Below are positions 57,379 to 64,000 of a stretch of 64,000 nt of DNA, piece by piece (positions within the stretch are counted from its first letter, which is position 1; each line of letters begins with the position of its first letter). The DNA is from Rhizobium sp. ARZ01 (lineage in GTDB: Bacteria > Pseudomonadota > Alphaproteobacteria > Rhizobiales > Rhizobiaceae): assembly GCF_014851675.1 (NCBI RefSeq), contig NZ_JACVAE010000003.1:124001-188000 (forward strand), given 5' to 3'. The translations under genes and the position numbers were made by a program. The notes beneath the pieces are model-generated. The model did not search any database and was not told where the DNA came from. It was given only the letters and a program-made list of their open reading frames with translations.

Positions 57379-58251
57379 ATGAGCGAGTTCTTGCAATTGT
57401 TGATTTCGGGCCTGACCGTGGGCGCAGTCTATGCGCTCGTCGCCCTCGGCTTCACCCTGATCTACAATGCTTCCGATGTAATCAACTTCGCTCAAGGCGA
57501 CTTCGTCATGATCGGCGGCATGGGGACGGTGTTCCTCATGGCCGCCGGCCTGTCGCTGCCGATCGCGGCCCTGATCGCCGTGCTCGGCGCCGTCATTGTC
57601 GGTTTGCTCCTGCACCGGCTCGCAATCGAGCCGGCGCGCGGCGCTTCGCCCGTCACCCTCATCATGATCACGATCGGTGCCTCGATCTTCATCAGGGGCG
57701 CAGCACAGATTGTCTTCGACAAGCAGTTCCATACGCTGCCGGCCTTTTCCGGCGCCGATCCGATCAACATCGCCGGCGCTGCCATCCTGCCCCAGAGCCT
57801 CTGGGTGCTCGCCGGCGCGATCATTCTTTTCGTCGCGCTCTATCTATTTCTGACGCGAACGTTGACCGGCAAGGCGCTGATCGCCACCGCCGCCAACCGG
57901 CTCGCCGCCCGTCTCGTCGGCATCAACGTCCGCGTTATGCTGGGCCTCGCCTTCGGCTTGTCTGCGGCGATGGGCGCGCTTGCCGGCATCCTCGTCGCAC
58001 CGATCACGCTGACCCGCTATGACATCGGCCTGATCTTCGCGCTCAAGGGCTTTGCCGCGGCCATGGTCGGCGGCATGGGCTCGCCGCAGGGTGCGCTGGT
58101 CGGCGGGTTGCTGATCGGCATTCTGGAGGCGTTCGGTGCCGGCTACATCAGCTCGGCCTACAAGGATGCGGTCGCATTCCTTGCCATCCTGCTGGTGCTG
58201 TTCGTCATGCCGCGTGGCCTGTTCGGCTCGAAGAGCGTGGAGCGCGTTTGA
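57379..58251 (+). CDS. livH: Branched-chain-type ABC importer permease (LivH-like)
   Basis: Inner-membrane permease of 290 residues with about eight helices and the LivH signature FTLIYNASDVINFAQGDFVM near the start. Segments KGFAAAMVGGMGSPQGALVGG and FLAILLVLFVMPRGLFGS are family-typical. The ATG at 57379 directly follows an in-frame GTG. It overlaps the livM start by one base. Confidence 0.92.
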   Translation: MSEFLQLLISGLTVGAVYALVALGFTLIYNASDVINFAQGDFVMIGGMGTVFLMAAGLSLPIAALIAVLGAVIVGLLLHRLAIEPARGASPVTLIMITIGASIFIRGAAQIVFDKQFHTLPAFSGADPINIAGAAILPQSLWVLAGAIILFVALYLFLTRTLTGKALIATAANRLAARLVGINVRVMLGLAFGLSAAMGALAGILVAPITLTRYDIGLIFALKGFAAAMVGGMGSPQGALVGGLLIGILEAFGAGYISSAYKDAVAFLAILLVLFVMPRGLFGSKSVERV

Positions 58252-59198
58252 TGTCGAAGTCGCTTCTCAAAAGCCGTTTCCTGCCGCTTGTCGTGCTTGC
58301 GGTCATCGTCGCGATCGTCCCGCTCGTCGCCCCGTCCGGCTTCTATCTGCGCGTTGCAGCCCTCGTCTGGACCTTTTCGCTCGCGGCAATGGGTCTGACC
58401 ATCCTGATGGGCTACGCCGGACAGGTCAGTCTCGGCCACGCCGGCTTTCTCGGCATCGGCGCGTATTCGGTGGCGCTCGGACCCGAATATCTCGGCCTGC
58501 ATTCGCTCGTCTCGGTCGCGCTTGGCGCGGTTCTCGCCGGCCTGATCGCCTGGATCGTCGGCAGGCCGATCCTGAAGCTGAAGGGCTACTATCTGGCGAT
58601 CGCAACGCTCGGCTTCGGCATGATCGTTTCGCTCGTCATTACCGGCGAAAGCGACATCACTGGCGGGCCTGATGGCATGAAGGTCGCGCGCGCGACGCTG
58701 TTCGGTCTCAAGCTTTCAGGGGCGTCCACCTGGTATTGGGTCACGGCCGGCGTCATGCTCATCGGCGCCGCAATCGCCCTCAACATCGGCGCCAGCCCGA
58801 CCGGCCGGGCGCTACGGGCGCTCCATGACAGCGAGGTCGCCGCCTCCGCCACCGGCATCGACGTCGCCTCGAAGAAGCTCAACGCCTTCGTGCTTGCCGC
58901 GATCTATGGCGCCGTCGCCGGCGGACTGATCGGCCTGATGAACGGCCTGGTGACGCCTGATATTGCCGGCTTCATGAACTCGATCGAGCTTGTCGCCATG
59001 GTCATCATCGGCGGGCTTGGCTCCGTTTTCGGCGCGGTGGTCGGCGCGGCCTTCCTGGTGGTGCTGCCGCAGGCGCTCACGGCCCTGCACGACTATGAGC
59101 AGATGGTGCTCGGCCTCCTGATCATGGTCTTCATGATCTTCCTGCCGGCCGGCATCGTGCCGGCCCTGCGCAAGATTTGGACGGAGCGCGCGGCATGA
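58251..59198 (+). CDS. livM: Branched-chain-type ABC importer permease (LivM-like)
   Basis: Second permease, 315 residues. It has LivM motifs such as LTILMGYAGQVSLGHAGFLGIGAY and IIGGLGSVFGAVVGAAFL, and ends in the MIFLPAGIVPALRKI stretch. It overlaps livH by one base (TGATG) and livG by 4 bases, so all are co-translated. Confidence 0.92.
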   Translation: MSKSLLKSRFLPLVVLAVIVAIVPLVAPSGFYLRVAALVWTFSLAAMGLTILMGYAGQVSLGHAGFLGIGAYSVALGPEYLGLHSLVSVALGAVLAGLIAWIVGRPILKLKGYYLAIATLGFGMIVSLVITGESDITGGPDGMKVARATLFGLKLSGASTWYWVTAGVMLIGAAIALNIGASPTGRALRALHDSEVAASATGIDVASKKLNAFVLAAIYGAVAGGLIGLMNGLVTPDIAGFMNSIELVAMVIIGGLGSVFGAVVGAAFLVVLPQALTALHDYEQMVLGLLIMVFMIFLPAGIVPALRKIWTERAA

Positions 59199-59983
59199 GC
59201 ATTCTCCAGGTCGAAAACACCGGAATCTCCTTTGGCGGCCTCGTCGCGGTCGACAACGTCTCCTTCGCGGTCAAGCCGAGCGAGGTCTTCTCGATCATCG
59301 GCCCGAACGGCGCGGGCAAGACGACGCTGTTCAACATCGTCACCGGCGTCTACCAGACCGACCGCGGCGCCGTGACCCTTGATGGCGAAAAGGTCAGCGG
59401 CACGGCACCGCATCTGCTCGTCAAGCGCGGTATGGTGCGCACCTTCCAGAACCTGCAGATCTTCTTCCGCATGACGGCGCTGGAAAACGTCATGGTCGGG
59501 TTCCACCTGACGGAAAAGACCTCGTTCCTCGCTGATCTGCTCGGCCTGCCGGGCGTGACCCGCCAGAACCGCGCCACGCGGGACGCTGCAATGGCGCTGC
59601 TGGACCGCGTCGGTCTCGCCCGCTATGCGGACATGTCGGCCGGCTCCCTGCCCTACGGCGCACTGAAGCGCCTAGAGATCGCCCGCGCGCTCGCCTCCGA
59701 GCCGAAGGTGCTGCTGCTCGACGAGCCGGCCGCCGGCTGCAACGCCGTCGAAAGCGAAGCGATCGATAAACTGATCAGCGAGATTGCAGCGGGTGGCATC
59801 GCCGTCGTCCTGATCGAGCACGACATGAAGCTCGTCATGCGCATTTCTCACCGGATTCTCGTCCTCGCCGAGGGGAAGCGGCTTGCCGAAGGCACGCCCG
59901 AGGCGGTCAGAAGCGATCCGGCGGTCATCGCCGCCTATCTCGGGGAACATGGCGCAAGGGAGGCGGATCGTGCTCAAGGTTGA
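59195..59983 (+). CDS. livG: Branched-chain-type ABC importer ATPase (LivG-like)
   Basis: Cytosolic ATP-binding subunit of 262 residues. Walker A is GPNGAGKTTLFNIVTG (about 36-51), Walker B region is VLLLDEPAAGCNAVES, and the signature loop reads AGSLPYGALKRLEIA instead of LSGGQ. The ATG at 59195 overlaps the livM stop. The atypical LPYGALKR signature is seen in LivG proteins. Confidence 0.93.
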   Translation: MSILQVENTGISFGGLVAVDNVSFAVKPSEVFSIIGPNGAGKTTLFNIVTGVYQTDRGAVTLDGEKVSGTAPHLLVKRGMVRTFQNLQIFFRMTALENVMVGFHLTEKTSFLADLLGLPGVTRQNRATRDAAMALLDRVGLARYADMSAGSLPYGALKRLEIARALASEPKVLLLDEPAAGCNAVESEAIDKLISEIAAGGIAVVLIEHDMKLVMRISHRILVLAEGKRLAEGTPEAVRSDPAVIAAYLGEHGAREADRAQG

Positions 59984-60671
59984 GGGACTGAATTCTGCCT
60001 ACGGTCGCATCCGCGTCCTGCACGACGTGTCGCTGGAAATCGGTGACGGTGAGGTCGTGGCGATCGTCGGCTCGAACGGCGCCGGCAAGACGACACTCCT
60101 GCGCGCGCTCTCGGGCGTGCAGCCGATCCTTTCGGGCCGTATCGTCCTGGAAGGCAAGGAGATCCAGAAGCTCCCGCCGCACGAGCGCGTGGCCCGTGGC
60201 CTGGTGCAGTCGCCGGAAGGGCGTCAGATCTTCGGCCCGCTCAGCGTCGAGGATAATCTGCGGCTCGGTGCCTACCGCCGCGGCCGCGACCGCACCGAGG
60301 AGAGCCTTGCCGACATCTATGCCATGTTCCCGATCCTGGCCGAAAAGCGCGCACTGCCCGCTTCGGGGCTGTCGGGCGGCCAGCAGCAGATGCTGGCGAT
60401 CGGACGAGCACTGATGGCAGAACCGAAACTCTTGCTGCTCGACGAGCCCTCGCTCGGCCTCTCACCGCTTTTGATCGACCAGATCCTTGCCGCCGTCACC
60501 AATCTGAAGGCGCGCGGCATGGCGATTCTGCTTGTGGAGCAGAATGCGTCCGCCGCGCTTGCGATCGCCGACCGCGGCTATGTCCTGGAAACCGGCGAGG
60601 TCGTACACTCCGGCGCGGCAAGCGCGCTGCTAATCGATCCGAAGGTCCAGGAAGCCTATCTCGGGCTTTAG
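59970..60671 (+). CDS. livF: Branched-chain-type ABC importer ATPase (LivF-like)
   Basis: Second ATP-binding subunit, 233 residues: Walker A GSNGAGKTTLLRALSG, signature SGLSGGQQQMLAIGRALM, and Walker B LLLDEPSLGLSP. The GTG at 59970 is chosen because GGGAGGCGGATC lies just upstream; an ATG at 59949 would make 240 residues. It overlaps livG by 14 bases and is the last gene of the importer operon. Confidence 0.92.
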   Translation: MLKVEGLNSAYGRIRVLHDVSLEIGDGEVVAIVGSNGAGKTTLLRALSGVQPILSGRIVLEGKEIQKLPPHERVARGLVQSPEGRQIFGPLSVEDNLRLGAYRRGRDRTEESLADIYAMFPILAEKRALPASGLSGGQQQMLAIGRALMAEPKLLLLDEPSLGLSPLLIDQILAAVTNLKARGMAILLVEQNASAALAIADRGYVLETGEVVHSGAASALLIDPKVQEAYLGL

Positions 60672-60716
60672 CTGCGATGCGGCGGCGGATCCCTCAAATA
60701 CCGTCGTCGGCGGCAA

Positions 60717-60914
60717 TCAATAGAAGACGTGGATCGGCCAGGCCGTGTGGTATCGCCGCCGGGCTTGGGGAACCACTGGTTTCAGCAGCTCCAGCAGGCT
60801 TTTGTGATGCTTGGCCTCTGCCGAAGCATCAACGCTCGCCTCGGGTTCGCATTCCCCGGTTTCGGCCGGATGCGGCGAAAAATAGCCGAGCGTCATTCCA
60901 CCCATATAGAACAT
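60717..60914 (-). CDS. Small hypothetical protein, 65 aa
   Basis: No family recognised. The sequence starts FYMGGMTLGYFSPHP, then an acidic, alanine-rich middle and a tail PQARRRYHTAWPIHVFY. GAGGTGG lies 4-10 bases upstream of the ATG. It is convergent with livF. It reads as coding sequence rather than a shadow, but it is short. Confidence 0.55.
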   Translation of the reverse strand: MFYMGGMTLGYFSPHPAETGECEPEASVDASAEAKHHKSLLELLKPVVPQARRRYHTAWPIHVFY

Positions 60915-61019
60915 GCGTCCACCTCGTGCCCGATCGTTAACGGCCAGTTACGATCATGGCAAAATCGTGGCGCAAGTCAATAGTCTATAGATTTAGTGCT
61001 GTACCCGCGGCCGCGACAG

Positions 61020-61493
61020 TCAGGACTGGCCGACGGCCTTCTTCTCCGGCACGTCGTCTTCGACAATACCGGCCACCCCGGGAGCCGCGACGAACTGCTC
61101 CAGCGTCATCGTGTCGAGAATGGCGGCGATCGCGTCGCGCACGTCCGTCATCGAGCGGCGGACCTGGCAGGTTTCGGGGTCCGCACAATCGTCGCAGGCC
61201 TCATAGGCGGTTCGGCTTGCGCAGCGAATCGGGGCCAACGGCCCGTCGAGAACGCGGATGGCATGGCCGATCCGGATCGCCGACGCCGGCTGCGACAGCG
61301 CATAGCCACCGCCCGGCCCCTTCTTCGAGCGCAGGATGCCGGCATTGCGCAGTTCGAGCAGGATCGTGTCGAGAAACTTCTTCGGAATGTTGTTGCGCAG
61401 CGCGATTTCGCTGACGAAAGCGGTTTCACCGGGGGCAAGCCGTGCCAGATCGACCAGGGCCTTCAGCCCGTACTTTCCCTTTTTCGTCAGCAT
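61020..61493 (-). CDS. Rrf2 family regulator with a four-cysteine cluster
   Basis: Transcription factor of 157 residues. It has an N-terminal winged helix (KGKYGLKALVDLARL, then IPKKFLDTILLELRNAGILRSKKGPGGGY) and a cysteine group C91, C100, C103, C109 around EACDDCADPETC, which may hold an iron-sulfur centre like IscR (C92, C98, C104). It is not RirA, which begins with a different N terminus. No target gene is adjacent; an AT-rich inverted repeat lies upstream. Confidence 0.9.
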   Translation of the reverse strand: MLTKKGKYGLKALVDLARLAPGETAFVSEIALRNNIPKKFLDTILLELRNAGILRSKKGPGGGYALSQPASAIRIGHAIRVLDGPLAPIRCASRTAYEACDDCADPETCQVRRSMTDVRDAIAAILDTMTLEQFVAAPGVAGIVEDDVPEKKAVGQS

Positions 61494-61811
61494 GCCCGCC
61501 TGCTTTCCACCTGCAAATCGACATTCGGCGGGTCGCGCAGCCAGCGCGCCCGTTTCCAGGAGTCACCCGTGTGTTCGGGGGATGATCGTCAGCCACCCAT
61601 CACGGATGATTCCGACGCATTTTAGGCGCCAAGTGCTAAAAACGTATAAAAAATATGTATTTTACCGCGTCTGCTTATGCAAGCCGCTAAGGCGTGTCGC
61701 GATCTATCAGATTATGTCCCGAATCGTTTCCGTTCGCGGGGAAGACCGCGGTGGAATGCGTCGCTCCCTGCGCGAATTCGCACGGAGCGTGACGCGACTA
61801 CTGTGCATGCG
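61494..61811. other. Intergenic region upstream of the Rrf2 gene
   Basis: About 318 bases with no supported gene. It is less GC-rich than its surroundings and holds the AT-rich repeat at 61638-61665. Confidence 0.6.
61638..61665. promoter_or_regulatory. AT-rich imperfect inverted repeat upstream of the Rrf2 gene
   Basis: TAAAAACGTATA and TATGTATTTTA arms about an A-tract, 145 bases upstream of the Rrf2 start. It might be an autoregulatory site or a promoter element; it stands out against the GC-rich background. Confidence 0.3.
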
Positions 61812-62111
61812 TTAGCTCCGCACAGCCTCGTCGCGTGTAGAATCCGCCAGGTGCCGGCGGCGGAGTTCCGCCTGGACCTCGTCCTGAAAATCCAGCACCT
61901 GCAGGCGTATCTCCGCCTCGTTGCAGCCGAGTGCCAGGAGTTCGTCGGCAAGCTTGCGGCATTCGGAGCGCCAGTAGCGCTGGGCCGGTTCGCCGTGCAG
62001 CGCCTCGAGTTCGGCCGCGCAACGCCGCACGATGCCCGTCCTCCGGGCCATCGGAAACGGGATCGGTGCCCCGTGCGATGTCGGGCCGATGTTTGCGGAT
62101 GTTGCGCTCAT
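61812..62111 (-). CDS. Small DUF6074-like protein, 99 aa
   Basis: Short helical, charged protein with no signal peptide. The middle segment RYWRSECRKLADELLALGC and the tail EVQAELRRRH resemble small rhizobial DUF6074 proteins, as I recall them. Function is unknown. GAGGGGACAG lies upstream of the ATG. It is followed on the same strand by the Rrf2 gene, about 318 bases away, and preceded by the Lrp regulator 101 bases away. Confidence 0.7.
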   Translation of the reverse strand: MSATSANIGPTSHGAPIPFPMARRTGIVRRCAAELEALHGEPAQRYWRSECRKLADELLALGCNEAEIRLQVLDFQDEVQAELRRRHLADSTRDEAVRS

Positions 62112-62212
62112 GTATGCTGTCCCCTCGTGTGCGTTGCATCCTGCATACGGGGCGCATGGTTAACGGCGGGTTTCCGAGTCGGCCCTCTTGTGCCAACATG
62201 AGCAGGTGCAAT

Positions 62213-62707
62213 CTACAAAAGGGCTGCAGAAACATTCGCGGCGGTGGTGTCCTTCACGGCCTGCATCACCACGAATGTGGACGTATTGGAGACATTCGGC
62301 AGGCTTGAAATCTTTTCGCCCAGGACCTCGCGGTACTTGTGGATGTCGGAGGTGCGCACCTTGAGCAGATAGTCGAAGGAGCCTGCGATCATGTGGCACT
62401 CCTCGACCTCCTGGATGCGGCGGACGGCGTTGTTGAATGCCTCCAGCGCCTTCTCGCGGGTGTCGGAGAGTTTCACCTCGGCAAACGCGATGTGGTCCAG
62501 CCCGAGCTTGCGCAGATTGATCTCCGCATGGAAGCCGAGGATGAAGCCCTCGTCGATCAGCCGCTTCAGGCGTGCCTGGCAGGGAGTCTTTGACAAGCCG
62601 ACCCGCTTGGACAACTCTGTCACCGAGATCCGGCCGTCTTGGCTGAGAACGTCGAGGATGCGAATGTCGAACTGATCCAAATCTTCGATGTTTTGCGTCT
62701 TTGCCAT
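62213..62707 (-). CDS. putR: Lrp/AsnC regulator of proline catabolism (PutR-like)
   Basis: Regulator of 164 residues with winged helix (LDQFDIRILDVLSQDGRISVTELSKRVG, then SKTPCQARLKRLIDEGFI) and a RAM domain (AFAEVKLSDTREKALEAF, EVEECHMIAGSFDYLLKVR). It is divergent from putA, the arrangement of PutR in alphaproteobacteria, which activates putA with proline. GGGAGG precedes the ATG. Confidence 0.92.
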   Translation of the reverse strand: MAKTQNIEDLDQFDIRILDVLSQDGRISVTELSKRVGLSKTPCQARLKRLIDEGFILGFHAEINLRKLGLDHIAFAEVKLSDTREKALEAFNNAVRRIQEVEECHMIAGSFDYLLKVRTSDIHKYREVLGEKISSLPNVSNTSTFVVMQAVKDTTAANVSAALL

Positions 62708-62757
62708 TCGTTATGCCTCCCAGGTGGTCGATAATCAGATCGATCGGCCTAAATTCC

Positions 62758-62785
62758 GCAAAAATCAAGTCAACATGATTTTTGC
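62758..62785. promoter_or_regulatory. Perfect palindrome between putR and putA
   Basis: GCAAAAATCA / TGATTTTTGC, 10-bp arms without mismatch around an 8-base centre. It is 51 bases from putR and 115 from putA. It is probably the operator for PutR, controlling its own gene and putA. Confidence 0.65.
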
Positions 62786-62899
62786 TTCGGTGCTACCATC
62801 CGGTTGCTGCGAAATGGCACGCCTGAAGGACAATCGGCGAGGCGGCGCGGCCAGACCGGACGACCGGCTGTAACGCCCCTTACCCACGAGCGCGCCACC

Positions 62900-64000
62900 A
62901 TGACCCAGACCCCTTCCTTCCCGGAAAACGCCGGCCCCGCCGGTGAACGTCGTCCTTTTGCGGATTTCGCCCCGCCGGTTCGCCCGCAGGATCCGCTGCG
63001 CCAGGCGATCACAGCCGCCTATCGCCGCCCCGAGGCCGAATGCCTTGCCCCGTTGCTTGAGGCAGCGACGCTTTCGTCCGAACAGCGGGGCGCCGTCTCG
63101 GCCACCGCGCGCAAGCTGATCACGGCCCTTCGCGCCAAGCACAAGGGCACCGGTGTCGAGGGACTGGTGCAGGAATACTCGCTCTCCAGCCAGGAAGGCG
63201 TGGCGCTGATGTGCCTCGCCGAGGCGCTGCTGCGTATCCCCGATACCGCCACGCGTGATGCACTGATTCGCGACAAGATCGCCGATGGCGACTGGAAGTC
63301 CCATATCGGCGGCGGCCGCTCGCTCTTCGTCAATGCCGCAACCTGGGGTCTTGTCGTCACCGGCAAGCTGACTGGCACCGTCAACGACCGCAGCCTGTCG
63401 GCCGCCCTGACCCGCCTCATTGCCCGCTGCGGCGAGCCCGTCATCCGCCGCGGCGTCGACATGGCCATGCGCATGATGGGCGAGCAGTTCGTTACCGGCG
63501 AGACGATCGACGAGGCGCTCAACCGGGCCCGCACGCTGGAGCAGAAGGGTTTCCGCTATTCCTACGACATGCTTGGGGAGGCTGCGACGACGGCCGCCGA
63601 TGCCGAGCGCTACTATCGCGACTACGAAAACGCCATCAATGCCATCGGCAGGGCGTCTGCCGGCCGCGGCATCTATGAGGGGCCGGGCATCTCGATCAAG
63701 CTGTCGGCCCTGCATCCGCGCTATTCGCGCGCGCAGGCCGATCGCGTCATGGAAGAGCTCCTGCCCAAGGTGAAGGCGCTGGCGCTGCTGTCGAAGACCT
63801 ACAACATCGGTCTCAACATCGACGCGGAGGAAGCCGACCGGCTGGAGCTGTCGCTCGACCTGCTCGAAAACCTCTGCACCGATCCGGACCTTGCCGGCTG
63901 GGATGGCGTCGGCTTCGTCGTGCAGGCCTATGGCAAGCGCTGCCCGTTCGTGCTCGACTACATCATCGATCTTGCCCGCCGTTCCGGCCGCCGCATCATG
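62900..64000 (+). CDS. putA: Bifunctional proline dehydrogenase / P5C dehydrogenase, N-terminal part (PutA)
   Basis: The ATG at 62900 opens a frame that runs off the right end, so only the first 367 residues of an expected 1200 or so are seen. The part has the PutA entry domain (DPLRQAITAAYRRPEAECLAP, then LITALRAKHKGTGVEGLVQEY) and the start of the FAD proline dehydrogenase barrel (GRGIYEGPGISIKLSALHPRY, GLNIDAEEADRLEL, GVGFVVQAYGKRC). It oxidises proline to glutamate. The N-terminal region contains no ribbon-helix-helix repressor domain, which fits control by the separate PutR. Confidence 0.95.
   Translation, partial: MTQTPSFPENAGPAGERRPFADFAPPVRPQDPLRQAITAAYRRPEAECLAPLLEAATLSSEQRGAVSATARKLITALRAKHKGTGVEGLVQEYSLSSQEGVALMCLAEALLRIPDTATRDALIRDKIADGDWKSHIGGGRSLFVNAATWGLVVTGKLTGTVNDRSLSAALTRLIARCGEPVIRRGVDMAMRMMGEQFVTGETIDEALNRARTLEQKGFRYSYDMLGEAATTAADAERYYRDYENAINAIGRASAGRGIYEGPGISIKLSALHPRYSRAQADRVMEELLPKVKALALLSKTYNIGLNIDAEEADRLELSLDLLENLCTDPDLAGWDGVGFVVQAYGKRCPFVLDYIIDLARRSGRRIM

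Noticed and set aside
56068..57732. Minus-strand frame of 554 codons opposite the importer genes
   Set aside because: Shadow of the binding protein and livH genes.
61020..61493. Assignment of the Rrf2 protein as the iron regulator RirA
   Set aside because: The N terminus and cysteine spacing do not match RirA as I know it; kept as an unnamed Rrf2 regulator.
61336..61815. Plus-strand frame of 159 codons near the Rrf2 gene
   Set aside because: First half is antisense to the Rrf2 gene; the rest lies in AT-rich spacer with no motif or ribosome site.

Overview
The window is GC-rich chromosomal DNA from an alphaproteobacterium of the Rhizobiaceae (Sinorhizobium/Ensifer, Shinella or Rhizobium type). 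This rests on the gene order proB-proA-nadD-rsfS-rlmH-envC-ctpA-yibQ-rppH, a RopA-type porin, an alphaproteobacterial LexA box (GTTC-N7-GTTC) in front of imuA-imuB-dnaE2, an Irr-like box in front of bfd-bfr, and two copies of a repeat resembling the rhizobial intergenic mosaic element (RIME). I saw no rRNA, tRNA, CRISPR array, prophage or insertion sequence.

Layout. 1-7.9 kb: housekeeping (proline and NAD synthesis, ribosome silencing, rRNA methylation, cell-envelope peptidases, RNA pyrophosphohydrolase). 8-15 kb: an AI-2E-type permease, then on the minus strand a DUF3302/HlyD pair followed by a SulP transporter and PPK2, then a porin. 15.2-21.5 kb: an arginine deiminase operon arcD-arcA-arcB-arcC with an NhaC-family antiporter as its last gene. 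21.8-24.9 kb: a 1016-residue RTX protein. 25.6-26.5 kb: bfd-bfr iron storage. 26.6-32.4 kb: the SOS mutasome imuA-imuB-dnaE2. 32.5-38.6 kb: an Lrp regulator divergent from a fused E1 alpha/beta 2-oxoacid dehydrogenase, its E2, and a copper amine oxidase. 38.8-60.7 kb: an AraC regulator and a full phenylacetate (paa) catabolic locus with two local repressors (PaaX and a TetR protein) and a five-gene branched-chain-type ABC importer. 60.7-64 kb: small proteins, an Rrf2 regulator with a cysteine cluster, and an Lrp-type regulator divergent from putA, which runs off the end.

How it works together. The amine oxidase could make phenylacetaldehyde from phenylethylamine, and the E1/E2 pair could decarboxylate a 2-oxoacid to an acyl-CoA. 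Both would feed the paa pathway next door: PaaK makes phenylacetyl-CoA, PaaABCDE epoxidises it, PaaG isomerises it, PaaZ opens the ring, and the FadB-like fusion with the thiolase completes beta-oxidation. A near-identical palindrome, TTnACC-centred, lies in the two divergent promoter regions paaN/paaG and tetR/ABC importer, and suggests one TetR regulon. No phenylacetaldehyde dehydrogenase or E3 (lpd) gene is in the window, so the link to upstream substrates is inference.
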